Origin: Leifsonia sp. Leaf264
GTDB lineage: Bacteria > Actinomycetota > Actinomycetes > Actinomycetales > Microbacteriaceae
Length of the DNA: 64,000 nucleotides
Assembly (NCBI RefSeq): GCF_001422325.1
Contig: NZ_LMMR01000004.1
Location: 655,899 to 719,898, forward strand
Reading direction: 5' to 3'
Made by a program: the position numbers and the translations under genes. Under the pieces are notes generated by a model. It was not told where the DNA came from and did not search any database. It saw only the letters and a program-made list of their open reading frames with translations. Shown one piece after another: positions 1 to 9,551 of this stretch (within the stretch, counting starts at the first letter, position 1; every line of letters starts with the position of its first letter).

Positions 1-1731
1 CGCCGGGTCGCCGACCGCTCCGGCGGCACCGCGAGCGACATCGTGCGTCTCGCTGTGCCTCCGCGGCAGGTGCGGGTCGAGAAGAAGTGGCTGGCACGGC
101 TGACGGATGCCACTCCTCCAGCGCCCGCCGACGCTGATGCCGCCACACCTGCCGCAGCCTCTGTCGAGCCCGTCGCCGTCACCGGCTACCCCGATGCGCT
201 GCAGAGTTCCGTCGCCGTCGGCGAGCGCATCGCCCTGCGGGCGATCCCTCGCCTGGTGCAGTTGCCCGGCGGGGTGTGGGTGGGCCACTGGGCCATCACG
301 CTGGCCGAGCTGGCCACGACCATGCTCGCTTCAGGCCGCAGCAGCATCCTCGCCGTGCCCGACTACCGTGACCAGGCCCAGCTCGAGGCCGCGCTGGCCG
401 CGGCGTTGCCGGCCGACCACGTCGTTCGCCTCGACGCCCGACAGCCGGACGCCGAGCGCTACGCGGCCTTCCTGCGGTGCCTGGAGCCAGCGCCCGTCGT
501 CGTCGTCGGCAACAGGGCCTCGATCTACGCCCCGGCGTCCGACCTCGGGCTCATCGTGGTGTGGGACGACGGCGACCCGCTCTACGCGGAGCAGTTGGCG
601 CCCTACGTGCACACCCGTGACGCGGCCCTCGTGCGACAGGAGCAGACGGGGTGCGCCCTCGTGCTCGCCGGCCATGCGCGCAGCGTCGAGGCGCAACGGC
701 TCATCGAGATCGGCTGGATGCGGGCCGTCGAGCCCGAGCGCGCCCCACGGCCGCGCGTGATCCCCACGGGCCGCCAGTCCAGCGAGGATCCGGCCGCTCA
801 GGCCGCCCGCATCCCGTCGTCGGCATGGCGGGAGGCGCGCACCGCACTCGAGACCGGTCCCGTGCTGGTGCAGGTGGCCAGCCCGGGCTACTCGCCGTGG
901 ATCGCCTGCGCCACCTGTCGCGAACCTGCCCGCTGCACCCGCTGCCGCGGTCCACTCGGAGTCTCCAGGCCCGGTGCCATTCCCGCCTGCCGTCTGTGCG
1001 GTGCCGTGGCGGCCGACTGGAGCTGCTCGCACTGCCAGGGCCGCACCTTCCGCAGCATCGGCGCCGGCTCAGGCCGCACGGCCGATGAGCTCGGGCGAGC
1101 GTTCCCCGGGGCGCTCGTCGTCCTCTCGGACGGCGACCACGAGGTGCTCACCATCGGCGACAAGCCGGCTCTCGTCATCGCGACCCGCGGAGCGGAGCCC
1201 ATCGCGGCAGGCGGTTACCATGCCGTGCTCCTCCTGGACGGGGAGAGGATGCTGGCCCGCGAGTCCCTGCGCGTCGGCGAGGACTGCCTGCGCTGGTGGT
1301 CGAATGCCGCCGCCCTCGCGGCTCCCGGTGCCCCTGTGCTCCTCGCCGGGGCCACCGGCCCCGTGTCCGACGCCCTCACGTCCTGGCGCCAGGACGCCTT
1401 CGCCGCCGCCGAACTCGCCGACAGGCGCGCCCTGCGGTTCCCGCCAGCCGTGCGGGCGGCATCCGTCACCGGATCCGCCGCCGGAGTGGCCGAGGCTCTC
1501 GCCGCGATCGAATCCATCGACGCAGCCGAAGTGCTCGGACCCGTGCCCGTCGCCGACGGCCAGGTGCGCGCCATCGTGCGCTTCGACTACGCGGCCGGAT
1601 CCGCCGTGGCGGGGGAGTTGCGGTCCGTCGTCGTCCGCATAGCCACCCGCACCCGCTCGGGGCCACGCGGAGAGAAGCGGCGGGTCGCGCCTACACTCAG
1701 AATCAGATTCGACGACCCGGAGATCCTGTAA
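1..1731 (+). CDS. priA: Primosomal protein N' (PriA), 3' part, partial at window edge
   Basis: The frame is open from the first base, so the gene begins upstream; 576 residues are visible. The N-terminal DNA-binding part is cut off. The middle holds paired cysteines (CATC, CTRC, CRLC, CSHC at about residues 303-346), the zinc-binding region that PriA uses in replication-fork restart. No Walker A motif is visible in the helicase region. Actinobacterial PriA proteins are known to lack helicase motifs, so this is expected and not decay. The stop lies 4 bases before fmt, so the two are probably cotranscribed; a priA-fmt-rsmB order is common in actinobacteria. Confidence 0.82.
   Translation, partial: RRVADRSGGTASDIVRLAVPPRQVRVEKKWLARLTDATPPAPADADAATPAAASVEPVAVTGYPDALQSSVAVGERIALRAIPRLVQLPGGVWVGHWAITLAELATTMLASGRSSILAVPDYRDQAQLEAALAAALPADHVVRLDARQPDAERYAAFLRCLEPAPVVVVGNRASIYAPASDLGLIVVWDDGDPLYAEQLAPYVHTRDAALVRQEQTGCALVLAGHARSVEAQRLIEIGWMRAVEPERAPRPRVIPTGRQSSEDPAAQAARIPSSAWREARTALETGPVLVQVASPGYSPWIACATCREPARCTRCRGPLGVSRPGAIPACRLCGAVAADWSCSHCQGRTFRSIGAGSGRTADELGRAFPGALVVLSDGDHEVLTIGDKPALVIATRGAEPIAAGGYHAVLLLDGERMLARESLRVGEDCLRWWSNAAALAAPGAPVLLAGATGPVSDALTSWRQDAFAAAELADRRALRFPPAVRAASVTGSAAGVAEALAAIESIDAAEVLGPVPVADGQVRAIVRFDYAAGSAVAGELRSVVVRIATRTRSGPRGEKRRVAPTLRIRFDDPEIL
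1692..1697 (+). promoter_or_regulatory. Candidate -10 box inside priA, ahead of fmt
   Basis: TACACT sits 38 bases before the fmt ATG, within the last codons of priA. It fits the TAnnnT boxes seen elsewhere in the window. No -35 was recognised. It may be an internal promoter for fmt-rsmB. Confidence 0.3.
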
Positions 1732-1735
1732 CGCC

Positions 1736-2653
1736 ATGAAAATCCTCTTCGCCGGGACCCCCGAGGTCGCGGTGCCGTCACTGCGTGCCCTGCACGCGGC
1801 CGGCCACGCCATCGCCGCCGTCGTGACCCGTGCCGACGCACCGCTCGGTCGCAAGCGCGTTCTCACACCGTCGCCCGTCGCCTCGGCGGCGGAGGAGCTC
1901 GGACTGACCGTCGTCAAGGCCAACCGCCTCGATGCCGTCGTCACGGAGCAGTTGCTCGGGTATGGAGCCGAACTCGGCGTGGTCGTCGCCTACGGCGGCC
2001 TCGTGCGCGAGCCCCTGTTGTCGACGCCGCGGCTCGGCTGGGTCAACCTGCACTTCTCTCTGCTGCCGCGCTGGCGCGGAGCCGCCCCCGTGCAGCGCGC
2101 CATCGCCGCCGGCGACGCCGTCACCGGCGCCGACGTCTTCCAGCTGGTCCCGGAGCTCGATGCCGGCGACGTCTTCGGTCGCCTCGAGCGGACGATCGCC
2201 GCCGACGACACCGCCGGCTCCCTGCTCGGCGCCCTGAGCATCGACGGAGCGGCCCTGCTCGTCGACGTCGTGGCTCAGCTCGAGGCCGGGACCGCCCTGG
2301 CCGTCCCGCAGACCGGCGCGGTCACCCTCGCTCCGAAGCTCACGATCGACGACGCCCGTATCGACTGGACCCTCCCGATCGCGACAGTCGACAGCCGTAT
2401 CCGGGGCATGACGCCAGAACCCGGAGCGTTCACGGAGATCGACGGGGCGCGCTTCAAGGTGCTCGAGGCTCGTCCGGCTCCGGATGCCGCCCCGCTGGAG
2501 CCCGGCACCATCCGCAGCGTCGACGGCCGTGTGCTCGCCGGCACCGCCGACGCACCACTCGAACTCCGCCAGGTGCAACCAGCCGGCAAGACTCCCATGG
2601 CGGCCGCCGACTGGTGGCGCGGCGCCGGAACAGACGAGGTGATCGCCGGATGA
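1736..2653 (+). CDS. fmt: Methionyl-tRNA formyltransferase
   Basis: Transfers a formyl group from 10-formyl-tetrahydrofolate to Met-tRNAfMet before translation initiation in the cytosol. At 305 aa it has the normal family length. The formyltransferase core shows NLHFSLLPRWRGAAP (about residues 103-117), which carries the catalytic Asn and His, followed by the Asp in LDAGDVF. The C-terminal tRNA-binding OB domain follows (from about residue 205). The start is ATG, 4 bases after the priA stop, with a GGAG ribosome site upstream. The stop overlaps the rsmB ATG by four bases (ATGA), which suggests translational coupling. Confidence 0.95.
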   Translation: MKILFAGTPEVAVPSLRALHAAGHAIAAVVTRADAPLGRKRVLTPSPVASAAEELGLTVVKANRLDAVVTEQLLGYGAELGVVVAYGGLVREPLLSTPRLGWVNLHFSLLPRWRGAAPVQRAIAAGDAVTGADVFQLVPELDAGDVFGRLERTIAADDTAGSLLGALSIDGAALLVDVVAQLEAGTALAVPQTGAVTLAPKLTIDDARIDWTLPIATVDSRIRGMTPEPGAFTEIDGARFKVLEARPAPDAAPLEPGTIRSVDGRVLAGTADAPLELRQVQPAGKTPMAAADWWRGAGTDEVIAG

Positions 2654-4047
2654 ACTCCCGCATCCAATCCAGCCGCATCCAACCGGCCCGACGAGTCGCC
2701 TACGACGTGATCTCGGCCGTCAGCACGAGCGACGCCTACGCCAACCTGCTGCTGCCCGTGCGCATCGATCGCGCGAAGCTCTCCACCGGCGACGCCGCCC
2801 TCGCCACCGAACTCACCTACGGAACGCTCCGGATGCGCGGCTTCTACGACAGGGTCATCTCGCTGACGGCCGGACGGCCCGTCGAGAAGATCGACGGCCC
2901 GGTTCTGGATGCCCTGCGCCTCGGCGCCCACCAGCTGCTCTCGATGCGCACGGCGGATCACGCTGCCGTCAACGAATCGGTGGAGCTCGCCCGGGAGTAC
3001 GGTTCGCGGTCCGCCTCCGGCTTCGCGAACGGCGTGCTGCGCACGATCTCGCGCTCCACCCTCGAGGAGTGGCGCGAAGCCGTCGTCGGCGAGGAGTCCG
3101 ACCCCGACGAGAAGCTGGCACTGCTCTACTCGCATCCGGCGTGGATCGTGCGGGCACTCCGCCAGGGGCTCGACGCCGAAGGGAGGGCCGACGAACTCGA
3201 GGCACTGCTGGCCGCCGACAACGCGGCCCCGAAGGTGAACCTGGTGGCGCTTCCCGGGCTCGTCGACTCCGGCATCGCCGCGTCGCTGGGCGAGGCGAAT
3301 CGCTACTCCCCGGTCGGTCACGACCTCGGAGGAGGGGATCCCTCGGCGATCACCAAGCGCTCGCACGGCACCGTGCGCGTCCAGGACGAGGGCTCCCAGC
3401 TCGCCGCCCTCGCTCTCAGCCGGGCGCGGCCGATCGAGGCCGACGAACGCTGGCTCGACCTCTGCGCCGGCCCCGGCGGAAAGGCCGCGCTCCTCGCGGC
3501 CGAGGCGCTGGCCGGCGGAGCCGAACTTCTCGCCAACGAGCTCGTCCCGGCGCGGGCCGAACTCGTGCGCTCGGCACTGTCCGCGGTGTCCAGCGACATC
3601 GAGGTGGCCGAGTTCGACGGCACCGAGGTGGGGGAGCGGCATCCGGCCGCCTTCGACCGCATCATGCTCGATGCGCCGTGCACGGGACTCGGCGCCCTGC
3701 GCCGCCGCCCTGAGGCGCGCTGGCGCAAGTCGCCCCGCGACGTCGCCGAGCTGAGCGCGCTGCAGGCCAGCCTGTTCGATGCCGCCGTCGTGGCGCTGAA
3801 GCCCGGGGGCATCCTCGCCTACGTCACCTGCTCGCCTCACACCGGTGAGACCCTCGGCGCCGTGGGGGCTGCAGCGTCGCGCTGGAAGGGCGAGCTCGAG
3901 CCCCTCGACACCAGCGCCGTGCTCGAGGCCGTGGCCGAGCATCCGCTCGACCTCGCCGGCGATCCTCACACCGTGCAGCTCTGGCCGCACCGCCACGGCA
4001 CCGATGCCATGTTCATCGCGCTCTTCCAGCGCACCACGGCCGGCTGA
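2650..4047 (+). CDS. rsmB: 16S rRNA (cytosine-C5)-methyltransferase, RsmB/NOL1 family
   Basis: Predicted to methylate cytosine 967 (E. coli numbering) of 16S rRNA using S-adenosylmethionine. The N-terminal third is a NusB-like RNA-binding domain. The SAM site DLCAGPGGKAALLA lies near residue 280. Motif IV is DAPCTGLGALRRRP and motif VI is VTCSPHTGET; these carry the two cysteines used by this family. I chose the ATG at 2650 because it makes a four-base overlap with the fmt stop; a longer frame exists from 2614 but would run into fmt. Length is 465 aa, typical. Confidence 0.9.
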   Translation: MNSRIQSSRIQPARRVAYDVISAVSTSDAYANLLLPVRIDRAKLSTGDAALATELTYGTLRMRGFYDRVISLTAGRPVEKIDGPVLDALRLGAHQLLSMRTADHAAVNESVELAREYGSRSASGFANGVLRTISRSTLEEWREAVVGEESDPDEKLALLYSHPAWIVRALRQGLDAEGRADELEALLAADNAAPKVNLVALPGLVDSGIAASLGEANRYSPVGHDLGGGDPSAITKRSHGTVRVQDEGSQLAALALSRARPIEADERWLDLCAGPGGKAALLAAEALAGGAELLANELVPARAELVRSALSAVSSDIEVAEFDGTEVGERHPAAFDRIMLDAPCTGLGALRRRPEARWRKSPRDVAELSALQASLFDAAVVALKPGGILAYVTCSPHTGETLGAVGAAASRWKGELEPLDTSAVLEAVAEHPLDLAGDPHTVQLWPHRHGTDAMFIALFQRTTAG

Positions 4048-4081
4048 GGCTCGGACGGCCCTCGACGACCGGGGCGGACGG

Positions 4082-4087
4082 TAGATT
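4082..4087 (+). promoter_or_regulatory. Leaderless -10 box of rpe
   Basis: TAGATT, then 7 bases, then the rpe ATG at 4095. Transcription would start at or next to the start codon. No ribosome-binding site is present in between. Confidence 0.55.
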
Positions 4088-4094
4088 GGACCCC

Positions 4095-4763
4095 ATGCCC
4101 GCCAGGATCAATCCGAGCATCCTCTCCGCCGACTTCGCCAACCTCGAGAGCGAGCTCGGCCGCATCCGGAATGCGGATGCAGTGCACGTCGACATCATGG
4201 ACAACCACTTCGTGCCGAACCTCACCTTCGGCCTCCAGATGGCCACGCGACTGCAGGAGGTGTCTCCGCTCCCACTCGACGTGCATCTCATGATCGACGA
4301 CCCCGATCGGTGGGCCCCCGGCTATGCCGAGGCCGGTGCGTTCTCGGTCACCTTCCACGCCGAGGCCGCCCGCGAACCCGTCGCCATCGCCCGCGCCCTG
4401 CGTGAGCGCGGCGCCAGAGCTGGTCTCGCGCTCAAGCCGGGCACTCCGGTCGAGCCCTACCTCGAGATGCTGCACGAGTTCGACCAGATCCTGGTGATGA
4501 CGGTCGAGCCCGGGTTCGGCGGCCAGAGCTTCATGCCGTCGACCATGCCCAAGCTCAGTCGTCTCGCGGATGCCGTCAGTCGCACCGGCGCCGACGTCTG
4601 GCTGCAGGTCGACGGCGGCATCACGGCCGAGACGATCCTGATCGCCGCCGAGGCCGGTGCCGACACCTTCGTGGCCGGCTCGGCCGTCTTCAACGCCGCC
4701 GTCCCCGACGACGAGATCGTCTCCCTTCGTGCCGCCGCGGCGTCACACGTGCACAGGCACTAG
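4095..4763 (+). CDS. rpe: Ribulose-phosphate 3-epimerase
   Basis: Interconverts ribulose 5-phosphate and xylulose 5-phosphate in the pentose phosphate pathway. This links it to the tkt/tal operon and to phosphoketolase elsewhere in the window. TIM barrel of 222 aa. Visible motifs are [16 protein letters not shown] near the N terminus, the metal/catalytic region [34 protein letters not shown] and the phosphate-binding QVDGGI. The TTG at 4086 is in frame, but the ATG at 4095 fits the conserved N terminus and the leaderless promoter. Confidence 0.94.
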   Translation: MPARINPSILSADFANLESELGRIRNADAVHVDIMDNHFVPNLTFGLQMATRLQEVSPLPLDVHLMIDDPDRWAPGYAEAGAFSVTFHAEAAREPVAIARALRERGARAGLALKPGTPVEPYLEMLHEFDQILVMTVEPGFGGQSFMPSTMPKLSRLADAVSRTGADVWLQVDGGITAETILIAAEAGADTFVAGSAVFNAAVPDDEIVSLRAAAASHVHRH

Positions 4764-4769
4764 TACCGT
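4764..4769 (+). promoter_or_regulatory. Leaderless -10 box of hisE
   Basis: TACCGT, then 7 bases, then the GTG at 4777. It directly follows the TAG stop codon of rpe (4761-4763). Confidence 0.4.
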
Positions 4770-4776
4770 GGATGCC

Positions 4777-5040
4777 GTGAAGACTTTCGACGAACTGTTC
4801 GCCGAGCTCTCGACGAAGGCGCAGACGCGCCCCGAGGGCTCCGGCACCGTGCGCGAGCTCGACGCCGGCGTGCACGCCATCGGCAAGAAGATCGTCGAGG
4901 AGGCCGCCGAGGTCTGGATGGCCGCCGAGTACCAGTCCGACGAGGAGACCGCCGAGGAGATCTCACAGCTGGTCTACCACCTCCAGGTGCTCATGGTCGC
5001 GAAGGGTCTGACACCGGCCGACGTGTACCGACATCTGTGA
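4777..5040 (+). CDS. hisE: Phosphoribosyl-ATP pyrophosphatase
   Basis: Hydrolyses phosphoribosyl-ATP to phosphoribosyl-AMP, the second step of histidine synthesis. It is an 87-aa all-alpha MazG-fold protein with the metal-binding pattern [16 protein letters not shown] followed by [14 protein letters not shown]. It is a separate gene, not fused to hisI, as is usual in actinobacteria. Two GTG codons are possible (4768 and 4777). I prefer 4777 because it starts at [11 protein letters not shown], the usual start of the family, and fits the -10 spacing. hisG follows after 60 bases. Confidence 0.9.
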   Translation: MKTFDELFAELSTKAQTRPEGSGTVRELDAGVHAIGKKIVEEAAEVWMAAEYQSDEETAEEISQLVYHLQVLMVAKGLTPADVYRHL

Positions 5041-5100
5041 ACGCGAGTTCGCCAGATGTCCCTACCCGTATCGCCTGACCCATCGGAAGACCCCATCACC

Positions 5101-5940
5101 ATGCTGAGAATCGCAGTGCCCAACAAGGGCTCGCTGTCGGAGACCGCCGCCGACATGCTGTCCGAGGCCGGCTACGCCGGTCGTCGCGACGCCAAGGAAC
5201 TCCACATCGTCGACGAGCGCAACGGCGTCGAGTTCTTCTACCTCCGTCCGCGTGACATCGCCACCTACGTCGGATCCGGAGCCCTCGACGTGGGCATCAC
5301 CGGTCGCGACCTGCTGATCGACTCCGGTTCGTCGGCGACGGAGACGGCCGAACTCGAGTTCGCGCGTTCCACCTTCCGCTTCGCCGGACCCGCCGAGCAC
5401 TTCACCGAACTCGGCGACCTCGATGGCGTGCGCATCGCCACCAGCTACCCGATCCTGGTGGGCGAGTTCCTCGAGCGCCACGGCATCTCGGCCAAGCTCG
5501 TCACTCTCGACGGGGCCGTCGAATCCGCGGTGCGTCTCGGGGTGGCGGATGCCATCGCCGACGTCGTCGAGACCGGCACGACCCTCCGGAAGGCCGGTCT
5601 CTCGGTCTTCGGTCCCGTCATCCTGGAATCGACGGCGGTGCTCATCAGCTCGCCGGATGAGAAGCCGGGAACTGCCACACTGCTCCGCCGCCTGCAGGGC
5701 GTGCTCGTGGCCCGCCGCTACGTGCTCATGGACTACGACGTTCCGGCGCGGCTGCTCGTGCAGGCCACGGCGCTGGCCCCGGGCTTCGAGTCGCCGACCA
5801 TCTCACCGCTGCACGATCCGGACTGGGTCGCCGTGCGCGTGATGATCCCGCGCGATGACACCAACAACGTGATGGACGCGCTCTACGAGCTCGGCGCTCG
5901 CGCCATCCTCGTCACGACGATCCACGCCGCACGTCTTTAG
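5101..5940 (+). CDS. hisG: ATP phosphoribosyltransferase
   Basis: Condenses ATP and PRPP in the first, feedback-controlled step of histidine synthesis. At 279 aa it is the long form with a C-terminal regulatory ACT-like domain (from about residue 205, [19 protein letters not shown]). The catalytic half begins [14 protein letters not shown] and contains [17 protein letters not shown], the PRPP-binding loop. The ATG at 5101 matches the conserved start; an upstream ATG at 5056 in frame would add an unconserved 15-residue tail. hisF follows 10 bases later. Confidence 0.95.
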   Translation: MLRIAVPNKGSLSETAADMLSEAGYAGRRDAKELHIVDERNGVEFFYLRPRDIATYVGSGALDVGITGRDLLIDSGSSATETAELEFARSTFRFAGPAEHFTELGDLDGVRIATSYPILVGEFLERHGISAKLVTLDGAVESAVRLGVADAIADVVETGTTLRKAGLSVFGPVILESTAVLISSPDEKPGTATLLRRLQGVLVARRYVLMDYDVPARLLVQATALAPGFESPTISPLHDPDWVAVRVMIPRDDTNNVMDALYELGARAILVTTIHAARL

Positions 5941-5950
5941 GGGCCCGGCC

Positions 5951-6715
5951 ATGTCACTCTCCGTGCGCGTCATCCCGTGCCTCGACGTGGCCGCCGGCCG
6001 TGTCGTCAAGGGCGTCAACTTCCTGAACCTGCGCGATGCCGGCGATCCCGTCGAGCTCGCGCGCACCTACTACGAGCAGGGTGCCGACGAGATCACCTTC
6101 CTCGACGTCACTGCCACGGTGGACGACAGGTCGACGACCTACGACATCGTCGAGCGCACGGCGGAACAGGTCTTCATCCCGCTCACCGTGGGCGGCGGGG
6201 TGCGCAGCACCGATGACGTCGCGCGTCTGCTCGCCTGCGGGGCCGACAAGATCGGCGTGAACAGCGCCGCCATCCGTCGCCCCGAACTGATCGGCGAGAT
6301 CGCCGACCGCTTCGGAGCCCAGGTGCTCGTCCTCTCGCTCGACGTGAAGCGCAGCTCCGTGACGCCGTCGGGATTCGTCGTCACCACTCACGGCGGTCGC
6401 ACCGAGACCGAGCTCGACGCCCTCGAGTGGGCGCAGCGCGCCATCGAGCTCGGCGCCGGCGAGCTGCTGGTCAACTCCATCGACGCCGACGGAACGAAGC
6501 AGGGCTTCGACCTCGAGCTGGTGCGGGCCATGCGCTCCCTCAGCAGCGTTCCGGTCATCGCCTCCGGGGGAGCCGGCGCGTTGGAGCACTTCGCCCCGGC
6601 GATCGAGGCCGGGGCGGATGCCGTGCTCGCCGCGAGCGTCTTCCACGACGGCCTCCTCACCGTCGGCCAGGTCAAGCAGGAACTCGCACGAGAGGGAGTG
6701 GTGGTTCGCACATGA
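5951..6715 (+). CDS. hisF: Imidazole glycerol phosphate synthase, cyclase subunit
   Basis: Cyclase half of the HisF-HisH complex; it makes imidazole glycerol phosphate and AICAR from PRFAR and ammonia. A 254-aa (beta-alpha)8 barrel with both catalytic aspartates: D12 in [14 protein letters not shown] and D131 in [10 protein letters not shown]. Phosphate-binding segments are VGGGVRST and [11 protein letters not shown]. HisH, the glutaminase partner, is not in this window. The stop overlaps the hisI ATG by four bases. Confidence 0.96.
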   Translation: MSLSVRVIPCLDVAAGRVVKGVNFLNLRDAGDPVELARTYYEQGADEITFLDVTATVDDRSTTYDIVERTAEQVFIPLTVGGGVRSTDDVARLLACGADKIGVNSAAIRRPELIGEIADRFGAQVLVLSLDVKRSSVTPSGFVVTTHGGRTETELDALEWAQRAIELGAGELLVNSIDADGTKQGFDLELVRAMRSLSSVPVIASGGAGALEHFAPAIEAGADAVLAASVFHDGLLTVGQVKQELAREGVVVRT

Positions 6716-7110
6716 GCACGACAGACCGAAGCAGCGACGTCGACGCGATCCTCGCCCGCACGACATTCGGCACCGACGGCCTGCTGCCGGCCGTCATCCA
6801 GCAGTGGGACAGTCGCGAGGTGCTCATGCTCGGCTGGATGGACGCCGAGGCGCTGCGCCGTACCCTCACCGAGGGTCGGGTCACCTTCTGGTCGCGCTCG
6901 CGCCAGGAGTACTGGCGCAAGGGCGACACCTCCGGCCACGCCCAGTACGTGCGCGGTGCCGCCCTCGACTGCGACGCCGACACGCTGCTCGTGCAGGTGG
7001 AGCAGATCGGTGCCGCCTGCCACACGGGCGAGCACAGCTGCTTCGACGTCGACCCGCTGCGTCCGGTGACGGCATCCGCGCCGGTGAACGAGAACCCGGA
7101 GGCATCATGA
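6712..7110 (+). CDS. hisI: Phosphoribosyl-AMP cyclohydrolase
   Basis: Opens the adenine ring of phosphoribosyl-AMP, the third histidine step. At 132 aa it is a stand-alone HisI. The metal-binding core is visible: [18 protein letters not shown], then [26 protein letters not shown] with the zinc-binding cysteines. It starts with ATG inside the hisF stop (ATGA) and ends inside the trpE start in the same way. Histidine and tryptophan genes are therefore translationally linked here, with no room for a promoter or attenuator between them. Confidence 0.95.
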   Translation: MSTTDRSSDVDAILARTTFGTDGLLPAVIQQWDSREVLMLGWMDAEALRRTLTEGRVTFWSRSRQEYWRKGDTSGHAQYVRGAALDCDADTLLVQVEQIGAACHTGEHSCFDVDPLRPVTASAPVNENPEAS

Positions 7111-8639
7111 CCGGCTCCACGGCCACGACCACCCGTGAGGACTTCGACGCCCTCACGGCAGACCACCGCGTCATCCCGGTCATCCGCGAGCTGTTCGCCG
7201 ACGCCGAGTCGCCCGTCGCCATCTACCGCAAGCTCACTGGCGGACGCCCGGGCAGCTTCCTGCTGGAGTCGGCCGAGCAGGGAGGCATCTGGTCGCGGTA
7301 CTCCTTCGTCGGGGTGAACTCCTTCGGCGTCCTGACCCAGGACGGCGATGACGTGCGCTGGATCGACGCCTCCGAGACGGCCGAACGCATCCTCGGCGAT
7401 GTCTCGGGCCTCGCCCCGCTGGAGGTGCTCGGCCAGGTCTACACGCGCTGGCAGACGGCACCGGTCGACGGCCACCCGCCGCTCACCGGCGGCCTCGTCG
7501 GCTTCATCGGCTGGGAGGCCGTGCGCCAGCTCGAGCACCTGCCGAACCGCCCACCGGCCGATTTCGAGGTTCCCGGCCAGGCCTTCGCCTTCGTCGCCGA
7601 CCTCGTCGTGCTCGACCACCGCTTCGGCACGGTCTCGCTGATCGCGAGCGTGCTGAACGACGGCGAGACGACGACGGATGCGGCCTGGTCCGACGCGCAG
7701 GCCCGCCTCGACGCCCTCCAGGTCGCCCTTGCGGCCCCATCGGAGCCCGCGCTCGCCCTCGTCGACCTGTCGACGCCGGCGCACCCGCAGCACAGGGTGC
7801 CCCGTGCGGACTACGAGGACGCCGTGGAGAAGTCGAAGCACTACGTGCGCGAGGGCGACGTCTTCCAGGTGGTCGTCTCGCAGCGCTTCGATCACCCGGC
7901 CGAGGCTCACCCCCTCGACGTCTACAGGGTGCTCCGCAGCCTGAACCCGAGCCCGTACATGTACCTGCTCAGCCTCGAGAGCGCCGCAGGGGACCCGTAC
8001 TGGATCGTGGGCTCATCGCCCGAGTCGCTGGTCAAGGTGCAGGACGGCCGCACGTTCACGCATCCGATCGCCGGATCCCGCCCGCGAGGCGCGAACCCCG
8101 AGGAGGACGCCGACCTCGAGAAGGAACTGCTGGCCGATGCCAAGGAGCGCGCCGAGCACCTCATGCTCGTCGACCTCGCCCGCAACGACCTCTCGAGGGT
8201 GTGCACGGCCGGCACCGTGGAGGTGACCGAGTTCATGCGCGTCGAGCGCTTCAGCCACATCATGCACATCGTGTCCTCCGTCGAGGGCGATCTGGCGCCC
8301 GGGAAGACGGCGATCGACGCCTTCCGCGCCACATTCCCCGCCGGAACCCTGTCCGGAGCTCCCAAGCCCCGCGCGCTCGAGATCATCGATGAGTTGGAGC
8401 CGGCCCAGCGCGGTGTCTACGGCGGGGTGGTCGGCTACTTCGGCTTCGGCGGCGACGCCGATCTGGCCATCGCCATCCGCACGGCCGTCATTGCCGACGG
8501 TGTCGCCCATGTCCAGGCCGGCGCGGGACTGGTCGCCGACTCCGACCCCGCGACGGAGTACGAGGAGTCGCGCAACAAGGCGGCCGCCCCGCTGCGTGCC
8601 GTGGCCATAGCCAACGCCATGACCCGGGTGTCGCAGTGA
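7107..8639 (+). CDS. trpE: Anthranilate synthase component I
   Basis: Converts chorismate to anthranilate using ammonia supplied by TrpG, which is not in the window. Length is 510 aa. The N-terminal tryptophan-feedback segment LLESAEQGG is at about residue 51. The C-terminal chorismate-binding half holds GSRPRGANPEEDADLEKELL, LVDLARNDLSRV, TFPAGTLSGAPK and GVYGGVVGYFGF. The ATG overlaps the hisI stop by four bases. A much longer open frame extends upstream but lies inside hisF/hisI. No leader peptide rich in Trp codons precedes it. Confidence 0.96.
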   Translation: MTGSTATTTREDFDALTADHRVIPVIRELFADAESPVAIYRKLTGGRPGSFLLESAEQGGIWSRYSFVGVNSFGVLTQDGDDVRWIDASETAERILGDVSGLAPLEVLGQVYTRWQTAPVDGHPPLTGGLVGFIGWEAVRQLEHLPNRPPADFEVPGQAFAFVADLVVLDHRFGTVSLIASVLNDGETTTDAAWSDAQARLDALQVALAAPSEPALALVDLSTPAHPQHRVPRADYEDAVEKSKHYVREGDVFQVVVSQRFDHPAEAHPLDVYRVLRSLNPSPYMYLLSLESAAGDPYWIVGSSPESLVKVQDGRTFTHPIAGSRPRGANPEEDADLEKELLADAKERAEHLMLVDLARNDLSRVCTAGTVEVTEFMRVERFSHIMHIVSSVEGDLAPGKTAIDAFRATFPAGTLSGAPKPRALEIIDELEPAQRGVYGGVVGYFGFGGDADLAIAIRTAVIADGVAHVQAGAGLVADSDPATEYEESRNKAAAPLRAVAIANAMTRVSQ

Positions 8640-8670
8640 GGCCGCGTCGCTCGGTGACGGGGTCCGCGTG

Positions 8671-9285
8671 ATGCAGAAGCCCAAGTACAAGGTCATCCTC
8701 GTCGTGATCGTCGGGGCGGCTCTCGCGCTGCTCGCAGCGACCCAGCAGTGGTTCACCCTCACGGTGACCTCGGGCGCCGGTGGGAGCACCGAGCTCGCCG
8801 TCAGCGGCGCCGTCGCGGCACCGGCCCTCAGCGCCCTCGCCTTCGCCGCCCTCGCCCTGGCCGCGGCCTTGGCCATAGCCGGGCCGCTCATCCGGATCGT
8901 GCTGGGCGTGCTGGGCCTGCTGCTGGGCGGCAGCCTGATCCTCTCGACGGCGCTCGCCCTCGGCGACCCCGTCGCGGCGGGAGCATCCGTCGTCACCGCC
9001 GCGACAGGCGTGTCAGGGTCGGACTCCGTCCACGCCCTCGTGGGAGCGGTCTCGAGCACGGCCTGGCCCGTCGTGGCGCTCGTCGCCGGCATCGTCATCG
9101 TCATCGGCTCCCTCGGCGTGCTCGTCACCACCCGCCAGTGGCCGGGGTCGGCCCGCAAGTACCAGGCCGTGCGCCTCGAGGGCACCGAGGTGAGCGCGAA
9201 GGACCGTGCCGTCGACGAGTGGGACGAGCTCTCGCGCGGCGACGACCCGACGGCGGAGCCCGACGCCGGCCCCGCCACCCGATAG
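8671..9285 (+). CDS. Trp-operon-associated membrane protein
   Basis: A 204-aa hydrophobic protein that I recognise as the membrane protein found inside actinobacterial trp operons (the family matching Rv1610 of M. tuberculosis). It has an N-terminal [20 protein letters not shown] segment ending in the family motif AATQQWFTL. Two or three further membrane spans follow (about residues 43-100 and 125-155), then a charged cytosolic tail. Its function is not established; a role in tryptophan transport or enzyme tethering would be a guess. The GTG at 8668 directly before the ATG is an alternative start. The gap from trpE is 31 bases. Confidence 0.75.
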   Translation: MQKPKYKVILVVIVGAALALLAATQQWFTLTVTSGAGGSTELAVSGAVAAPALSALAFAALALAAALAIAGPLIRIVLGVLGLLLGGSLILSTALALGDPVAAGASVVTAATGVSGSDSVHALVGAVSSTAWPVVALVAGIVIVIGSLGVLVTTRQWPGSARKYQAVRLEGTEVSAKDRAVDEWDELSRGDDPTAEPDAGPATR

Positions 9286-9288
9286 ACT
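9283..9288 (+). promoter_or_regulatory. Candidate -10 box for the HGxxPAAW gene and trpCBA
   Basis: TAGACT, of which the first three bases are the stop codon of the preceding membrane-protein gene. The predicted RNA start would be about 9295, giving a leader of about 26 bases with a GAGGAG ribosome site before the ATG at 9321. Confidence 0.4.
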
Positions 9289-9320
9289 TCCAGCGCACCC
9301 CAACCCCTGCGAGGAGAACC

Positions 9321-9551
9321 ATGAGTACAGAGACTGTCGAACCCGGACACGGACATTCGCCGGCCGCCTGGACCGCTGTCATCATCATGCTGGTCGCCTT
9401 CACCATCGGCACTATCGCCTTCTTCTTCGAGGCCGTCTGGGTTGTCTGGGCCTCCGTCGTGCTCCTCGTGATCGGTGCCATCGTCGGCTGGGTCCTCGCC
9501 CGCGCCGGCTACGGCGTCGGCGGCTCGAAGACCACGGTGAGAGAACACTGA
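9321..9551 (+). CDS. HGxxPAAW-type small membrane protein
   Basis: 76 aa. The N terminus carries the signature HGHSPAAW (about residues 10-17). Two membrane spans follow (about 18-38 and 43-62), then a short polar tail. The family is widespread in actinobacteria next to trp genes and has no known biochemical function. A good GAGGAG ribosome site lies 4 bases before the ATG. Its stop codon overlaps the proposed trpC start by four bases. Confidence 0.75.
   Translation: MSTETVEPGHGHSPAAWTAVIIMLVAFTIGTIAFFFEAVWVVWASVVLLVIGAIVGWVLARAGYGVGGSKTTVREH

Noticed and set aside
7080..7110. trp attenuator or T-box ahead of trpE
   Set aside because: The trpE start overlaps the hisI stop; there is no leader and no Trp-rich leader peptide.
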